Shown in pieces: positions 44,223 through 54,149 of a stretch of 64,000 nucleotides of DNA. Within the stretch, counting starts at the first letter, position 1, and the number at the start of each line of letters is the position of its first letter. Source of the stretch: Melampsora larici-populina 98AG31 (taxonomy: Eukaryota > Basidiomycota > Pucciniomycetes > Pucciniales > Melampsoraceae); NCBI RefSeq assembly GCF_000204055.1, contig NW_006768782.1, positions 881,079 through 945,078 on the forward strand. The letters are read 5' to 3'. Both the position numbers and the translations under genes were made by a program. The notes below the pieces were generated by a model that ran no database searches, had not been told where the DNA came from, and worked only from the letters and a program-made list of their open reading frames with translations.

Positions 44223-45142
44223 CAGTCTAACCCGCGCTGTTGTATACCCGCGCATATGCATATCCAGCCAAAATGCATAGGTTTTGGTCTCCACCACGCT
44301 GGTGCGGGCCAAAACAAGATTTTAATTGCATATTGCATAATGCATAGGGTCAAAGCAAAAAAAATCATATCTTGGAAGCGGTATTGCATAGGTCAAACCC
44401 AGTGATGTGGTGGTGATACTGACAAAAAGCAACAGCAGTTGTGCTTTGGAATGATCAGTGAAGTGATATCACCCACCTCACACAATCTTCAGCTCCCTTA
44501 GATCACTTTGCATCTTTCTTCATCATGTCTGCTACTGAAAACAAGGAATTAGCACACATAGAGGGCACTGGTACAGCTTCTGGTCTCAAATTGGACAACT
44601 CTTTGCAGAAGTATGCCGAGATGCTTGAGTCCGAGTTTTTTTGGTAACAAAAAACAAGTGGCAATAACTGATTTCTTCCAACGTGTGACTATATCTAACA
44701 CTTGATTATTGATCGATCTCCACCTAGAAATTACCTTCAAAAATACTTCAATTTCTTTCTTTTTCTACATGTCGTACCAAATAAGCACAAGTCCTCAAAA
44801 GTTATTGTTTGTTGACTGCTTTTTGTAACACATTGTATTTGATAAACCATGTTCTTGAAAACAATTGTTTTTGTTTCTTTCTGTACATATCGTACTAAAT
44901 AGACAACAAATGTCCTCAAAATTGAAAACTTTCTTACTGAAGTTTTGCCACCTTCACCCTCTCTTGTCCCATATGGGTGGGGCAATACAATAACCGTACT
45001 AATGCATAATTCTATGCAATACACCCCAAAATCTAAATGCATATTTTTATGCATTTTGGGGGTGTAGGTCAAAAAGCATAACCCGTCTAATTGCATAGGA
45101 AAGTGAGTCTCCCCAAATTATGCATTAGCGCGGGTTAGACTG
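44223..45142. mobile_element. 920-bp MITE in the leader of the gypsy element, TA duplication
   Basis: CAGTCTAACCCGCGCT at 44223 is inverted at the right end (AGCGCGGGTTAGACTG, ending 45142), with TA on each side. It lies about 40 bp upstream of the gag start codon and so separates gag from its LTR promoter. The interior repeats GCATA-type words and contains no recognisable gene. Confidence 0.85.
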
Positions 45143-45315
45143 TATACAAGCCGTCTTTTCAGATTTGCTTTGACAGAGACCTATTGGCCGATTGACAGAT
45201 GACAGAACAGATGACCGAAGATAAAAAAAATTGTAGACTGATGAGAAAAAAAAAAAATTGATAGCTGATATTGAACTCCGAATAGATGGTTTCAAAGTTG
45301 ATAAGTTAAAAAAAG

Positions 45316-45666
45316 TGTAAGGTCTCTCAGACCTTCACTGGGAAGTCCGGAAACTTAGTCCGGCACGACTTCTCGAGAGAGCACGGTGGGAACAATTAAC
45401 TTAGAACTTCGGTTATATTGTGAACTAGCTCCAAAGAATCCCAAGGTTAGCTCTCTGAGGAGTCAGGATAGTACAAGTAATTGAAAAGGAACCAGAGAGA
45501 TATGAAAATAACTGAAAACTCACCTAGCTCCAAAGAATCCCAAGGTTAGCTCTCTGAGGAGTGAGGATCCTTTGAAGCCGGGCGCTGACAACAAGATATA
45601 TAAGAAACCCATATAAACCCATGCTTCTCTTAACCATACCGCCTATGTCTAAGTGTAACCCTTACA
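45316..45666 (-). repeat. LTR (5' LTR relative to coding strand)
   Basis: 351 bp, one difference from the other LTR. The adjacent internal sequence (minus-strand CTTTTTTAACTTATC) gives no primer site that I can assign to a particular tRNA. Confidence 0.95.
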
Positions 45667-46011
45667 TCTATACCCATAGGTTTCCCCTTCTCCCAAGGGG
45701 TATGGCTTTAGAGGGGTTTGACTGTAATTCTGTAGCTTCTGTGGTGCTACTCACTGCAAACATTACAGCCTCCACTATTGTTACAGTAAAATTACTGTAA
45801 TGGTACGGTACAAACATGTAAAGTACAGTATCATTAGATACTGTATGGTGGGACTCCACTATTGTTGAAACAAAACCTGCACAGTACAGTAGGTAATGTA
45901 CAGAAAACAGTTTGTCCCGCTATCGGAGTTTTTTTACTGAACCGTAAAATTGATCATCAAAGTGTAAATCCCAAATCTAATCTCAAACCTTCTGAAAACT
46001 TGATTTCCAAC

Positions 46012-47397
46012 ATGGTTGCTCACAATCCAGAATATGAATTACAATGATATGAACTCCTGTCAAACTCCCTTCTGTGTAATCATGTCCGACGACTCCAGCA
46101 ATACGCAGCAGATGATGATGATAGTGACAAGGCTTTCTTGGCCCTCGAGTTGATGGATGAAGAAATGAATTATGAACAAAAGAATTGAAGAAGAAGGATA
46201 AGACGTGAAAGAGAAGAGGCCAATGCACGGCTTGGTAGAGATTACTTCAATGAAAACACTTGCTGGGCTGGAGTTTTTGACAGACATTTCAGAATGAGCA
46301 AGGAGCTGTTTTTGGATATCTGTGAAAAACTGGAAGCCCATGATATCTTTTGGGTCCAAAAATATGTGGGTTTTTCTTTCTACATCATTTTAAATTGATT
46401 GGATCTGAATCTTATTTTCTGTGTTCTGTAGGACTGCTGCCTTCAGCTTGGCCTATCAACTTTACAAAAGGCCACTTGTGCTATTTGTCAGTTGGCTTAT
46501 AGAGTTTCAGCTGATATAATAGATGAATATGTGGGAATTGGCGAGACAACTGCAATTTTATGTTTGAGGAAGTTTGTACAAGGGATCATTGAAATCTATG
46601 GACCTGAATTTCTCCGCCTGCCAAGGGGGTGAGCTTGAAAAAATTACAAAAGGGTGCGAAATGCGTGGATTTCCAGGTTGCAAAGGTTGCATTGATGGAA
46701 TGCATTGGGTTTGGAAAAATTGCCCAGCAGGATGGGCTGGAAAGTTTCAAGGGAAAGAAAAGAAAGCCACAATTGTTCTGGAAGCTGTGGCCTCAAAAAG
46801 CACCCGGATATGGCATGCATTTTTTGGGGTTCCTGGCTCTCTCAATGATATCAACGTACTAAATCAAAGTCCTCTCTTTGATAGATTTTTGTCTGGTAAG
46901 TAATCATTTGTATATTTTTAAACACTGACAAACTGATGATTGGTCAAACAGGTACCAATGAATTATTGAATTTTGAACTCAATGACAATCACTACACACG
47001 AGGTTATTACCTTGCTGACGGGATCTACCCAGCTTGGCCTGTTTTGATAAAGACAATCAATAACCCGGGAGATGACGCATCAGCACATTATGCACAGTTA
47101 CAAGAAGCCGCTTGAAAAGTTATTGAACAAGCGTTTGGTGGCCTTCAATCCCAATGGCATATCCTTGTTGTATTATGCAGACTTTGGACTTTGCATGATA
47201 TATGTAGGATTATGTACGCATGTATTGTTCTTCACAATATGAATGTGGAAGATAGGGAGGTTGTTGATCCCAAAGTTGAAGACTTCCCCACAAACACACA
47301 GATCATTCCAAATCACCGTGATCCTCAAATCCGACAAACACCTAATCAGTTGGTATCAAATTATCTTCATTTCCAAAATTCTGAAATACATTGTTGA
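46012..47397 (+). pseudogene. PIF/Harbinger transposase, broken
   Basis: Motifs of the DDE_Tnp_4 type are clear: WAGVFDRHFRMSKELFLDIC, then GFPGCKGCIDGMHWVWKNCP (first Asp), GSLNDINVLNQSPLFDRF (second Asp), YYLADGIYPAW, and KVIEQAFGGLQSQWHIL (Glu), ending in MYACIVLHNM. Introns near 46366-46430 and 46893-46950 look normal. Breaks: a stop after YEQKN, a frame change around the G run at 46622-46631, and a TGA at about 47114 just before KVIEQAFG, where related transposases have Arg, so CGA to TGA is likely. The gene is probably dead. Confidence 0.85.
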
Positions 47398-47608
47398 CTC
47401 ATGAGCAATCTCAAGATTCACAACTGGATGGCACGAGGGGCACAAGGTGGTCAATGAATTCAGACATTTTATTGTGTTAAGTGTCTCTACAATGTGTCTC
47501 CACATAGTACCAGAAGCAACATGAAACAAATGAAAGAAATAAGAACAAACCATAGAAAGAAATAAGATGAGACAATAAAAAGAAAGAAGATAAAAAAATA
47601 ACATGTAT

Positions 47609-49107
47609 TTAGAAAAACATGTATTTAGAAAAACATGATGACTTTGTGTGTGTGTGTGTTTGAAGAACAAAATCAAGTTTTTGAAGAAATAGAAATATTT
47701 GAGTTGGATTAATGGATTCTAGAAATGGCGGGTGGTTGTGAGTATTCTTTTTAGGGTTCTTTTCGCCGTCAGAGGTGACCACCCATCGTCCCTTGGAAGA
47801 ATGGAAGTTGAGAGACACCTCAAAGGTGCAACCGGTCTTCTTGGATGAAGAGGATTGAACTTTTGCCGGGTCCTTAGGTTCATCGGTTTTGAGTGGAGGT
47901 TTGATCTTGATGTGACTATTGGCTTTTGAACACTCAAGATATGTCCGGATGACCCGTTGTTTGTCGGTCTTGTGGCTTTTGATCGATAACACATACCCTT
48001 GATGGCGTGCAACCGCGTTCATATACATAAGGCCATTTTCCCGGTCAATGAATCGTTTCCCAATCTTCGGTAATTCCATTTTCTGCACTGGTTCAGCCCC
48101 TAGAGATGAGAACATAGCACATTAACCAGATTGATTTGAGTATGATTAAAGTCAAGATAAGAAAAATCTTACCAATAGGGGGCCAATCGGCGTCTTGTTT
48201 GGTGTCAAAATTGTCCAGATCTGAACTCATTTCTTCTTCATTGGCCTCGTCTGTGGTGCGTAAGCCAAAAACAGGTCAATGTGAAACACCTAATACTCCA
48301 CTCAAACAAAATTCAATATACATACCAGTGGTGTGAAGTACAGGCAACGGGCTGTTCACTTCGAAGTGATTAGGGAAGGAAGGTGGAGGTGGACCGGCTG
48401 AGTTCGAAACTGTTTGAAGGGCTGGGTTTGGAAAGGAGAGGGATCCGTTATAAAGCGGATTCAAGATGAAGGCTGGTTGTGATTTCTGAGTGTTTTTAAG
48501 TTGAGGAACAATAGCATTTCCGGCTGGGTTGGCAAATAAAATAGGGTTTTGGGAAGGGGATCCATACTTGGGGTGGTATTGGCGAAGGTTGATAAAGAGA
48601 TGAAGTGTAAGGTTCGGGAGGAACCTTCACTAGACACGTCGAGCGGGACACTGTGAGACACAGCGAAGGGTTTCTAGAACCCAAGAGACCTGATTTTGAT
48701 TTCAAATCCAATCGAGAACACGTCTGGTTCCGAAGGATAGAGGGATTATAATCAGTCCCGATATCTCTAAGGATAACAATAGTAATAATAAAAGAAAAGA
48801 AAGAAATAAGAGAGTAATGACTATACCTGGTTCCGAAGGATAGAGGGATTATAATCAGTCCCGATATCTCTAAGGAACCAATCGGCAAGATCGAAATGAA
48901 AAGAACTATATATAGAAAATGAAATTTAAGATTTAAGTATTTAATATTTAAGTAATATCATTACGTGTCTTTGTAATGACCGTAGGTCTTACATGAAGCT
49001 GGATAGAGAGAAGAGGACTGTGTTGCAGTTGATTGGCTTGAGCTTGAGCTTGAGCCGATTGGAGTTGAGGCCGTTGACTGGATATTGTTTTGCTTATGCT
49101 TAGACAT
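47609..49107 (-). pseudogene. FAR1-like DNA-binding domain gene, split by a solo LTR
   Basis: ATG 49107 (MSKHKQNNIQ) starts a Ser/Gln-rich leader that is cut by the solo LTR 48606-48993. Beyond it, after removal of the LTR and one TGAAG, the frame goes PASSLYQPSP and then needs a one-base shift to reach GNAIVPQLKNTQ. Later exons encode PKIGKRFIDRENGLMYM, YVLSIKSHKTDKQRVIR, KKTGCTFEVSLNFHSS and THNHPP, a FAR1/WRKY-GCM1-like zinc-binding fold. The end after 47690 is unclear. The domain class matches the first exon of the KDZ passenger at 1741, but the sequences are not close. Confidence 0.6.
48606..48993. mobile_element. Solo LTR, 388 bp, with 5-bp duplication
   Basis: It begins TGTAAGGTTC and ends GTCTTACA, with TGAAG at 48601-48605 and 48994-48998. 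It starts with a hairpin AAGGTTC-GGGAG-GAACCTT and holds a doubled 50-bp block (CTGGTTCCGAAGGATAG) at 48724 and 48827. This is the same plan as the gypsy LTRs at 37878 and 45316, though most of the sequence differs. It probably arose by recombination between two LTRs. Confidence 0.9.
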
Positions 49108-50054
49108 CCGGCTGAACAGCGATAGAACACAGGAAAGGTCATAGGAATGCCAAGTGAGAAAGGTGAATGGGGGCTGTAGAGGTCAAAATGATTGATTGAT
49201 CAGTTAGTGAAGGAGGAAGGAAATCGTATTCAAAAGGGAGGGGTACTGACCATCATGAGGCAAATCATCTTGCGTTGTTGATTTGCCTTGATTCAATGTT
49301 GGTTGCCCTGCATACAGGGCAAGAGGCGTTGGTGTTGTGGTGGTTAGTTCCGTTGGTTGGTTTGTTCATGGTGGTTAGCTCAATGGATGGACCGATTGGG
49401 ATATAAGTGTCCAACCTTGATATCGCCCTGGTGGAATGGCGGTTTATTACGCAAAACTGCCCGCTTTTGTAATTCCAGGCTGCACTCCCCGCAAAATTTG
49501 CCCGGTGAACTGCCCTCCGGGGCCACTGCTACACCAAAATGGCTTGGTACAGCACGGGTACTTGCGGGTATTACCCCAAATAAAGGGGGCTTTGGGTTTT
49601 TTCTTCCGGGTGGTAAATAGTGGTTTCCATTTCAGTCAGACCAATTGATTCTAAGAAAGCTTGTTTGTTTTAAATTGATTGAATCTGAAAATTTGAGTTA
49701 AAAAATCGAAATATTTGAGCTGGATTGAAAGATTGTAAGAAAACTAAAACTTGTTTGTTTTATATTGATTGAATCTCAAAATTTGAGCAAATTGATTGAG
49801 TCTAAAAAAATAGAAATATTTGAGTTGGATTGAAATATTGTAAGAAAACTAAAACTTTTTTGTTTTATATTGATTGAATCTCAAAATTTGAGCTAAATTG
49901 ATTGAGTCTAAAAAACTTGTTCAAGATTCAGTGATTGAGTATCAAAAATGTATTCAAGTTAAATTGATTGAGTAAAAGAAATTTATTTGAGTTGAGTTGA
50001 TTGTGTCTAAAATGAAACTGAGTCTGAAGCGTGTTAAATTGATGAGGATGAAGA
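49108..50054. other. Spacer with short tandem repeats inside the Harbinger region
   Basis: No gene found. 49360-49620 is more GC-rich and has open frames without domains. 49660-49925 carries the tandem repeat listed separately. From there to 50040 the words TTGATTGA and AAATTGAT recur. Confidence 0.5.
49660..49925. repeat. Three tandem AT-rich units of about 90-105 bp
   Basis: Units begin CTTGTTTGTTTTA (49660), CTTGTTTGTTTTA (49750) and CTTTTTTGTTTTA (49855). Each contains ATTGATTGAATCT and AAATTTGAG; the first two also contain GAAATATTTGAG. The third is truncated. Confidence 0.85.
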
Positions 50055-51010
50055 TTATTCCTGTTGATAATTTTCCTTGAGGCGTTGTTGCATCATTCTG
50101 AGCACCTCCTTGGCAACAGGAGTGTGGCAATTTTCCTCTGACATCATCAAGACCTTCAGCTTGTTGACTTGGACCAAACTAGCTTTGGCCTCTGCATCAG
50201 CCTTAGCCATATCCTTTGCCACCTCATTACCTTCTTGAATCACCTTTAGTCGGAGTTCAGCTTGATCATTGCTGAGTTTGATTTGTTCTTGGTGTGTCTT
50301 TTCCACCTCTTCAGCTTTTGCATCTTCAACACGCTTACACTTAGTTTTTTTGGTCCCTATTGGTCGAGTTGGGCTAGAGGGATGAGGTGTACTGGGATTG
50401 GAGGACTCAGAGGCTGCATTGCTTGAGGGGATGCTAGCAATCGCCATTGCTAACAGACCAGGAGGAGGTTGTGGTACAATCCATTTGGGTGCAGTCAACA
50501 GAATCCTTCAAGCTGGTAAGGATTTGAAGTGAGATCAAGGGTTTGCTTTGTTGTAGATCTTGATTGCGAGATCTGGCCAATTGGTCTCAACAGTGCCGCT
50601 GGGAGGCTCGTGTTTGATCTGAGCGTAGATTGATGAAAACTTGAGGGTGGCTGTCTTCGAAGAAGCCCATCTAAAAAGTAGAATACAAATAATTAGTTTA
50701 ATTCATTGGATTCAATCAATATCAAAATTTATCTTTACTTGATTTGAACTGAATTTGTGTCTCACTTCTCAAAAGGTGAGATCACATTGAGATGATTGGT
50801 TACTTGTTAAAAGAAGGCCTCACCGCTCTGGTTTGTTCCAAACTTGGGTTGCTGGCTGATGTGGAGCCAAGCCTCGGCTAGCTTCTCCTCTTTGCCAGAT
50901 GACCAGTTGTTTGATTTCTTCTTTTTTTGATTTGGTTTGATTTTGATTTTCTTGATTTTCTTCTCTTTTTTTTTCAAAAGTATCAATTGATTGTTCTTCA
51001 AATGCTTCAT
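50055..51010 (-). CDS. Myb/SANT-like, NAM-associated partner protein of PIF/Harbinger
   Basis: ATG 51010 starts a Lys-rich leader followed by NWSSGKEEKLAEAWLHISQQ and GTNQSGEAFF, the trihelix/SANT-like start common to Harbinger partner proteins. A later exon gives KTATLKFSSIYAQIKHEPPSG and WPDLAIKIYNKA. The last exon (50498-50055) has RPIGTKKTKCKR, corresponding to the usual RPMGxKxxK motif, and a long coiled coil ending QQRLKENYQQE. In Harbinger elements this second protein binds DNA and brings the transposase to the nucleus and the ends. Splicing around 50520-50800 is not resolved and a frameshift cannot be excluded. Confidence 0.65.
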
Positions 51011-51209
51011 TGAATTTGTTCATGATTGTTTGATAAATGAGATGTTCAATTGAGATCAATATTGATATTGTTGAATTGATCGATATCAATGAAAAGTTGA
51101 ATTGAGATTGATTATTGATGAAAGTCGAAAATGGAACCAAAGACCAATGGATGTGTGTAGAAAGAGTGAAGTCTGCTGGGAGGCTTTGGTAGATTGTGTA
51201 GATACTGAC

Positions 51210-51247
51210 TTGGTAGAGGTCCAGTACATTTGCTGGACCTCTACCAA
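51210..51247. repeat. Perfect 15-bp hairpin
   Basis: TTGGTAGAGGTCCAG, loop of eight bases, CTGGACCTCTACCAA. It lies about 200 bp upstream of the Myb-like gene start, possibly near the end of the Harbinger element. Confidence 0.85.
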
Positions 51248-51444
51248 ATTATGAGTGAATCCCTAAGTATTGATCTGTACTTTGAGCACGATTGGGGTTT
51301 TTTGGGCTTGGTACAGTAATGTTTACCGTACCGAGCCAACCTACCAAGAGGATAGCGGATGCTCTTATTCAACTTCCCTGAGTGGGTGGGAAAAAATGAT
51401 TGGGATTATGATTTTTCATAAAATGATCTATCAATCCACCCTTG

Positions 51445-51985
51445 AGCCATAACACCCACACTACACATGTGTAGCAGGCTCAGTGATGAGGTGGTTTTCA
51501 TGTACAGTCCCCTCCAAGTGGTTTACGTAATCATTCAAGTTCTGCAGTGGCGGGGCCAGGGCCTGTCGCAAACCCGATGATTACAAATCCTAGGCGTGGG
51601 GACATGTACATACAGTTCTGCTCAGTTATCATCTCATCAAGATAAGTTATTCATATGTAATACATGCTGTAATTTTTTCAGATTGACAAAAGCATTTGAA
51701 AGATTGACTACATACACTGACTCAACGTTTTGGTGTAATCTCATCAACACAACTGCATGTAACACCCTTTCTGATACTAAGCAGTAGCTTCAACAATAAT
51801 GCTTGAGCAGCTATATAATCACATGTAGTGAATTTTTGGGCCAATTTTGAAGTCAAGAAAGTTACATGTGGTATAACATGTGATTTATTTGTCCTGATGG
51901 GCAAAAAACTGAGCAGCCCTGTATGTACATGATAGACAACCGTTTACTTAGTTTGCTGCACATATGTAGTGTGCGTGTTATGGCT
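51445..51985. mobile_element. 541-bp MITE
   Basis: AGCCATAACACCCACACTAC at the left end is inverted at the right end with two differences over about 28 bp (right end reads GTGTTATGGCT). No target duplication is evident and no gene is seen inside. Confidence 0.7.
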
Positions 51986-54149
51986 GATCAGGTGTGCAGT
52001 TTTGGATCCTTTTATGACAAACAGTACTATTGATCATTTTCCTCCTCAAACTTAGGGAAGTTGAATGATGTTCACAATGGACTTCTGGAATGCGGCCAGG
52101 AGCTGAGCTACCACCAACTAGTATGTCATGTTGTGGTATGACATGATACATTACAGATTTAGTGGTCTTTTGTTGCTTGTGACAGAGCAATGCTAACAAA
52201 AATACACATTTAATGTGATGTTGTGTAACTGGCGCATGGTTGCTAAGATACAGGCCTCCAACATTTGTTATTCAATAGGATGCAGTTGAACTTTTCTCCA
52301 CCAATTTGGTCTCCCAGGAGGGATTTTGACTCTGGAATGTGGTAATCCATTACAATTTATAACATCTTATTTTTATTACAAAAAAAGGGCAAAAACTTTT
52401 CTTTCCCTTGCTTAGCTTGTGTCTAGGTGAGGGAAAGTAGTATAGCGGGAGTTAAGTCTCTGCTGTCAAGGATAGTTCCTTCCTATTTTGGAACTCTCCT
52501 CTCTGCGGGACTTGGTATTGGAGGAGGGTCTCATAGGTGTCTTGTGTAGAGACTTCTATGTTGGCTAGATCTCTCCTTTGGTTAGGAGGGGTCTTGGGCC
52601 AATACAGTACCTTTTGATCACCTCTGATTAGTGATTGACTGTTGTACAATAAGGTCAACCTGTAGGGCAGGTGGGGGGCACGAAATTAGCTAGCTAAAAG
52701 TAGATGAGTTATAATTTACTTGTAAGTAAAACAAATTGTAACTATGGATAAAGTTAGGTGGAAAGCAGGAAAAATCAAGAGAGAAGTAAAAGGAGGTGAA
52801 AGATAAGTGGGAAGACGGGAAAAGGGAGCCCTTAGCCTGAGTGAGTGCCTTCTCTACTCTACAGGAAACCTTTCTGTTTTTGTCTAAGCTACCTGTTTCC
52901 TTGTATCTCCACGGGATCCATATTGGGATTCATTTCATCTACGTATATCTCCTTTGGTGTATGTATTCTGATGAAGTTACTCTATTAATGGATGAATCTA
53001 GTTCAGCGTGCCTCAAGCAAGAGGCTAACTCTGCTAGCTGGTACAAGAGGTGTGCATCAAGTGCAATGAATTTCAGCAATTTGACTGTATACAAAACTCT
53101 ATCAAGGGGTCTGAAGTTGTGGTGTTTATGTTGTCATATGCTACAACAACTTGCCCATTGTTGTAGATCATGTGTAATTTCTTAAAACTGGAGCATCTTT
53201 TGAGGTTCCTGAATTAAACATACATTGGTTTCATGAAGATTTTCTTTGGGGGCAACTTGTCTGAGTTTTTAAAAATTATGTAAAAAATAATCAAACTTGA
53301 AACCCCTCTTCATCTGCACTTCAAACAACCAGCTTTGTATCTATTTGGAATGTTTTTTTTTATTTTTGGGTGCACCTCAGAGGCTGGGTGCACCTTTGAA
53401 AAGCCAAAAAGCAGTGTCCTGGTGCATTCCAAATCAAAAACCATCCCCTCACATGAATTCTGGAGACTATGAGTATGTATGTTTAATTTCCCTTTGAACC
53501 TTGACCAAGATTTTTCAGGCTGTGGCACAATGTTGCAAAATCATGATCCCAATGATAAAATCAGCAAATTTACAGGATCTAGCATGGCGATTGAACTCAC
53601 ACTTATAGGTATGTTGAAGTACAGATAGTACCAGGGGTTTTCTATATAAACATAATTGTGTCAACTGTCCTCAAAAAACATAGGGTTTGATGGAGATAGC
53701 ATGATTTAATCCCCATTAGGAAGTCCACTTTTCAAATTCAAACATGAAGCAAAGTATTGACAACCCCCAATAGGTTCAATTTGAGACTGAGGTGAAGTGA
53801 GCACAAGTAATTGAGAGCCTTTTCCCCCCTCATGAAGTAGCACAGGATTAACATGCCCAACCTACAACTTCCATCTTAATCCTACACTTCAAATATTTAC
53901 TCAGAAAAAGGCATGAATCCTGAAGTTCTTTGCGGCATATTTCTCACAATACATAGTCACAATGAACACAGGGCTATCCTAACAAAAAGGTACAAAACAA
54001 CACATAATAATACACACCAAAATCTCACTCATGGAGAAATATGGTTCAGACAAGATTGCACATTGATCATGTGTGAGAAAACTTGGAGCAGGCTGTAAAA
54101 AAGATGATGGCTGGGTTAATATGATGTACTTGAGTTTTCCACGCACGAC
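51986..54149. other. 2.2-kb stretch without a recognised gene
   Basis: Open frames at 52841-53185 and elsewhere have no domain that I recognise. GGGTGCACCTCAGAGGCTGGGTGCACC near 53370 is a small repeated motif. The last part should include the 3' untranslated region of the DyP peroxidase. Confidence 0.5.

Larger units (their letters stand above)
37878..45666 (-). mobile_element. Ty3/gypsy LTR retrotransposon, 7,789 bp, young but defective
   Basis: Two 351-bp LTRs (37878-38228 and 45316-45666) with TG...CA ends and a TCTAT target duplication. The coding strand is minus, with the order gag, protease, reverse transcriptase, RNase H, integrase, as in Ty3/gypsy elements. The LTRs differ at one position that I can see (GGCGCGAC versus GGCACGAC). 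A 920-bp MITE sits in the leader. Pol carries three stop codons and a YIDN active site. Confidence 0.93.
35881..45724. mobile_element. Pogo-type Tc1/mariner element shell, disrupted by several insertions
   Basis: Terminal repeats: CAGTCAAACCCCTCTAAAGC starts at 35881 and its reverse complement ends at 45724. Both are flanked by TA (35879-35880 and 45725-45726), the duplication made by Tc1/mariner-type elements. Ends beginning CAGTCAAACC are typical of the pogo/Fot1 group. Between the ends lie two or three MITEs and a 7.8-kb LTR retrotransposon. A short C-terminal transposase remnant (36878-37054) is all I find of its own gene. Confidence 0.82.

Noticed and set aside
44181..44312. N-terminal extension of the gypsy gag ORF from an upstream ATG at 44312.
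   Set aside because: Most of the extension is read from the MITE at 44223-45142; the ATG at 44180 is the likelier start.
49360..49440. A TAGCTCAATGG stretch resembling a tRNA A box.
   Set aside because: No matching B box, acceptor stem or anticodon arm follows.
52841..53185. 114-codon plus-strand open frame with hydrophobic and Cys-rich stretches.
   Set aside because: No recognisable domain or supporting splice context; too weak to call a gene.
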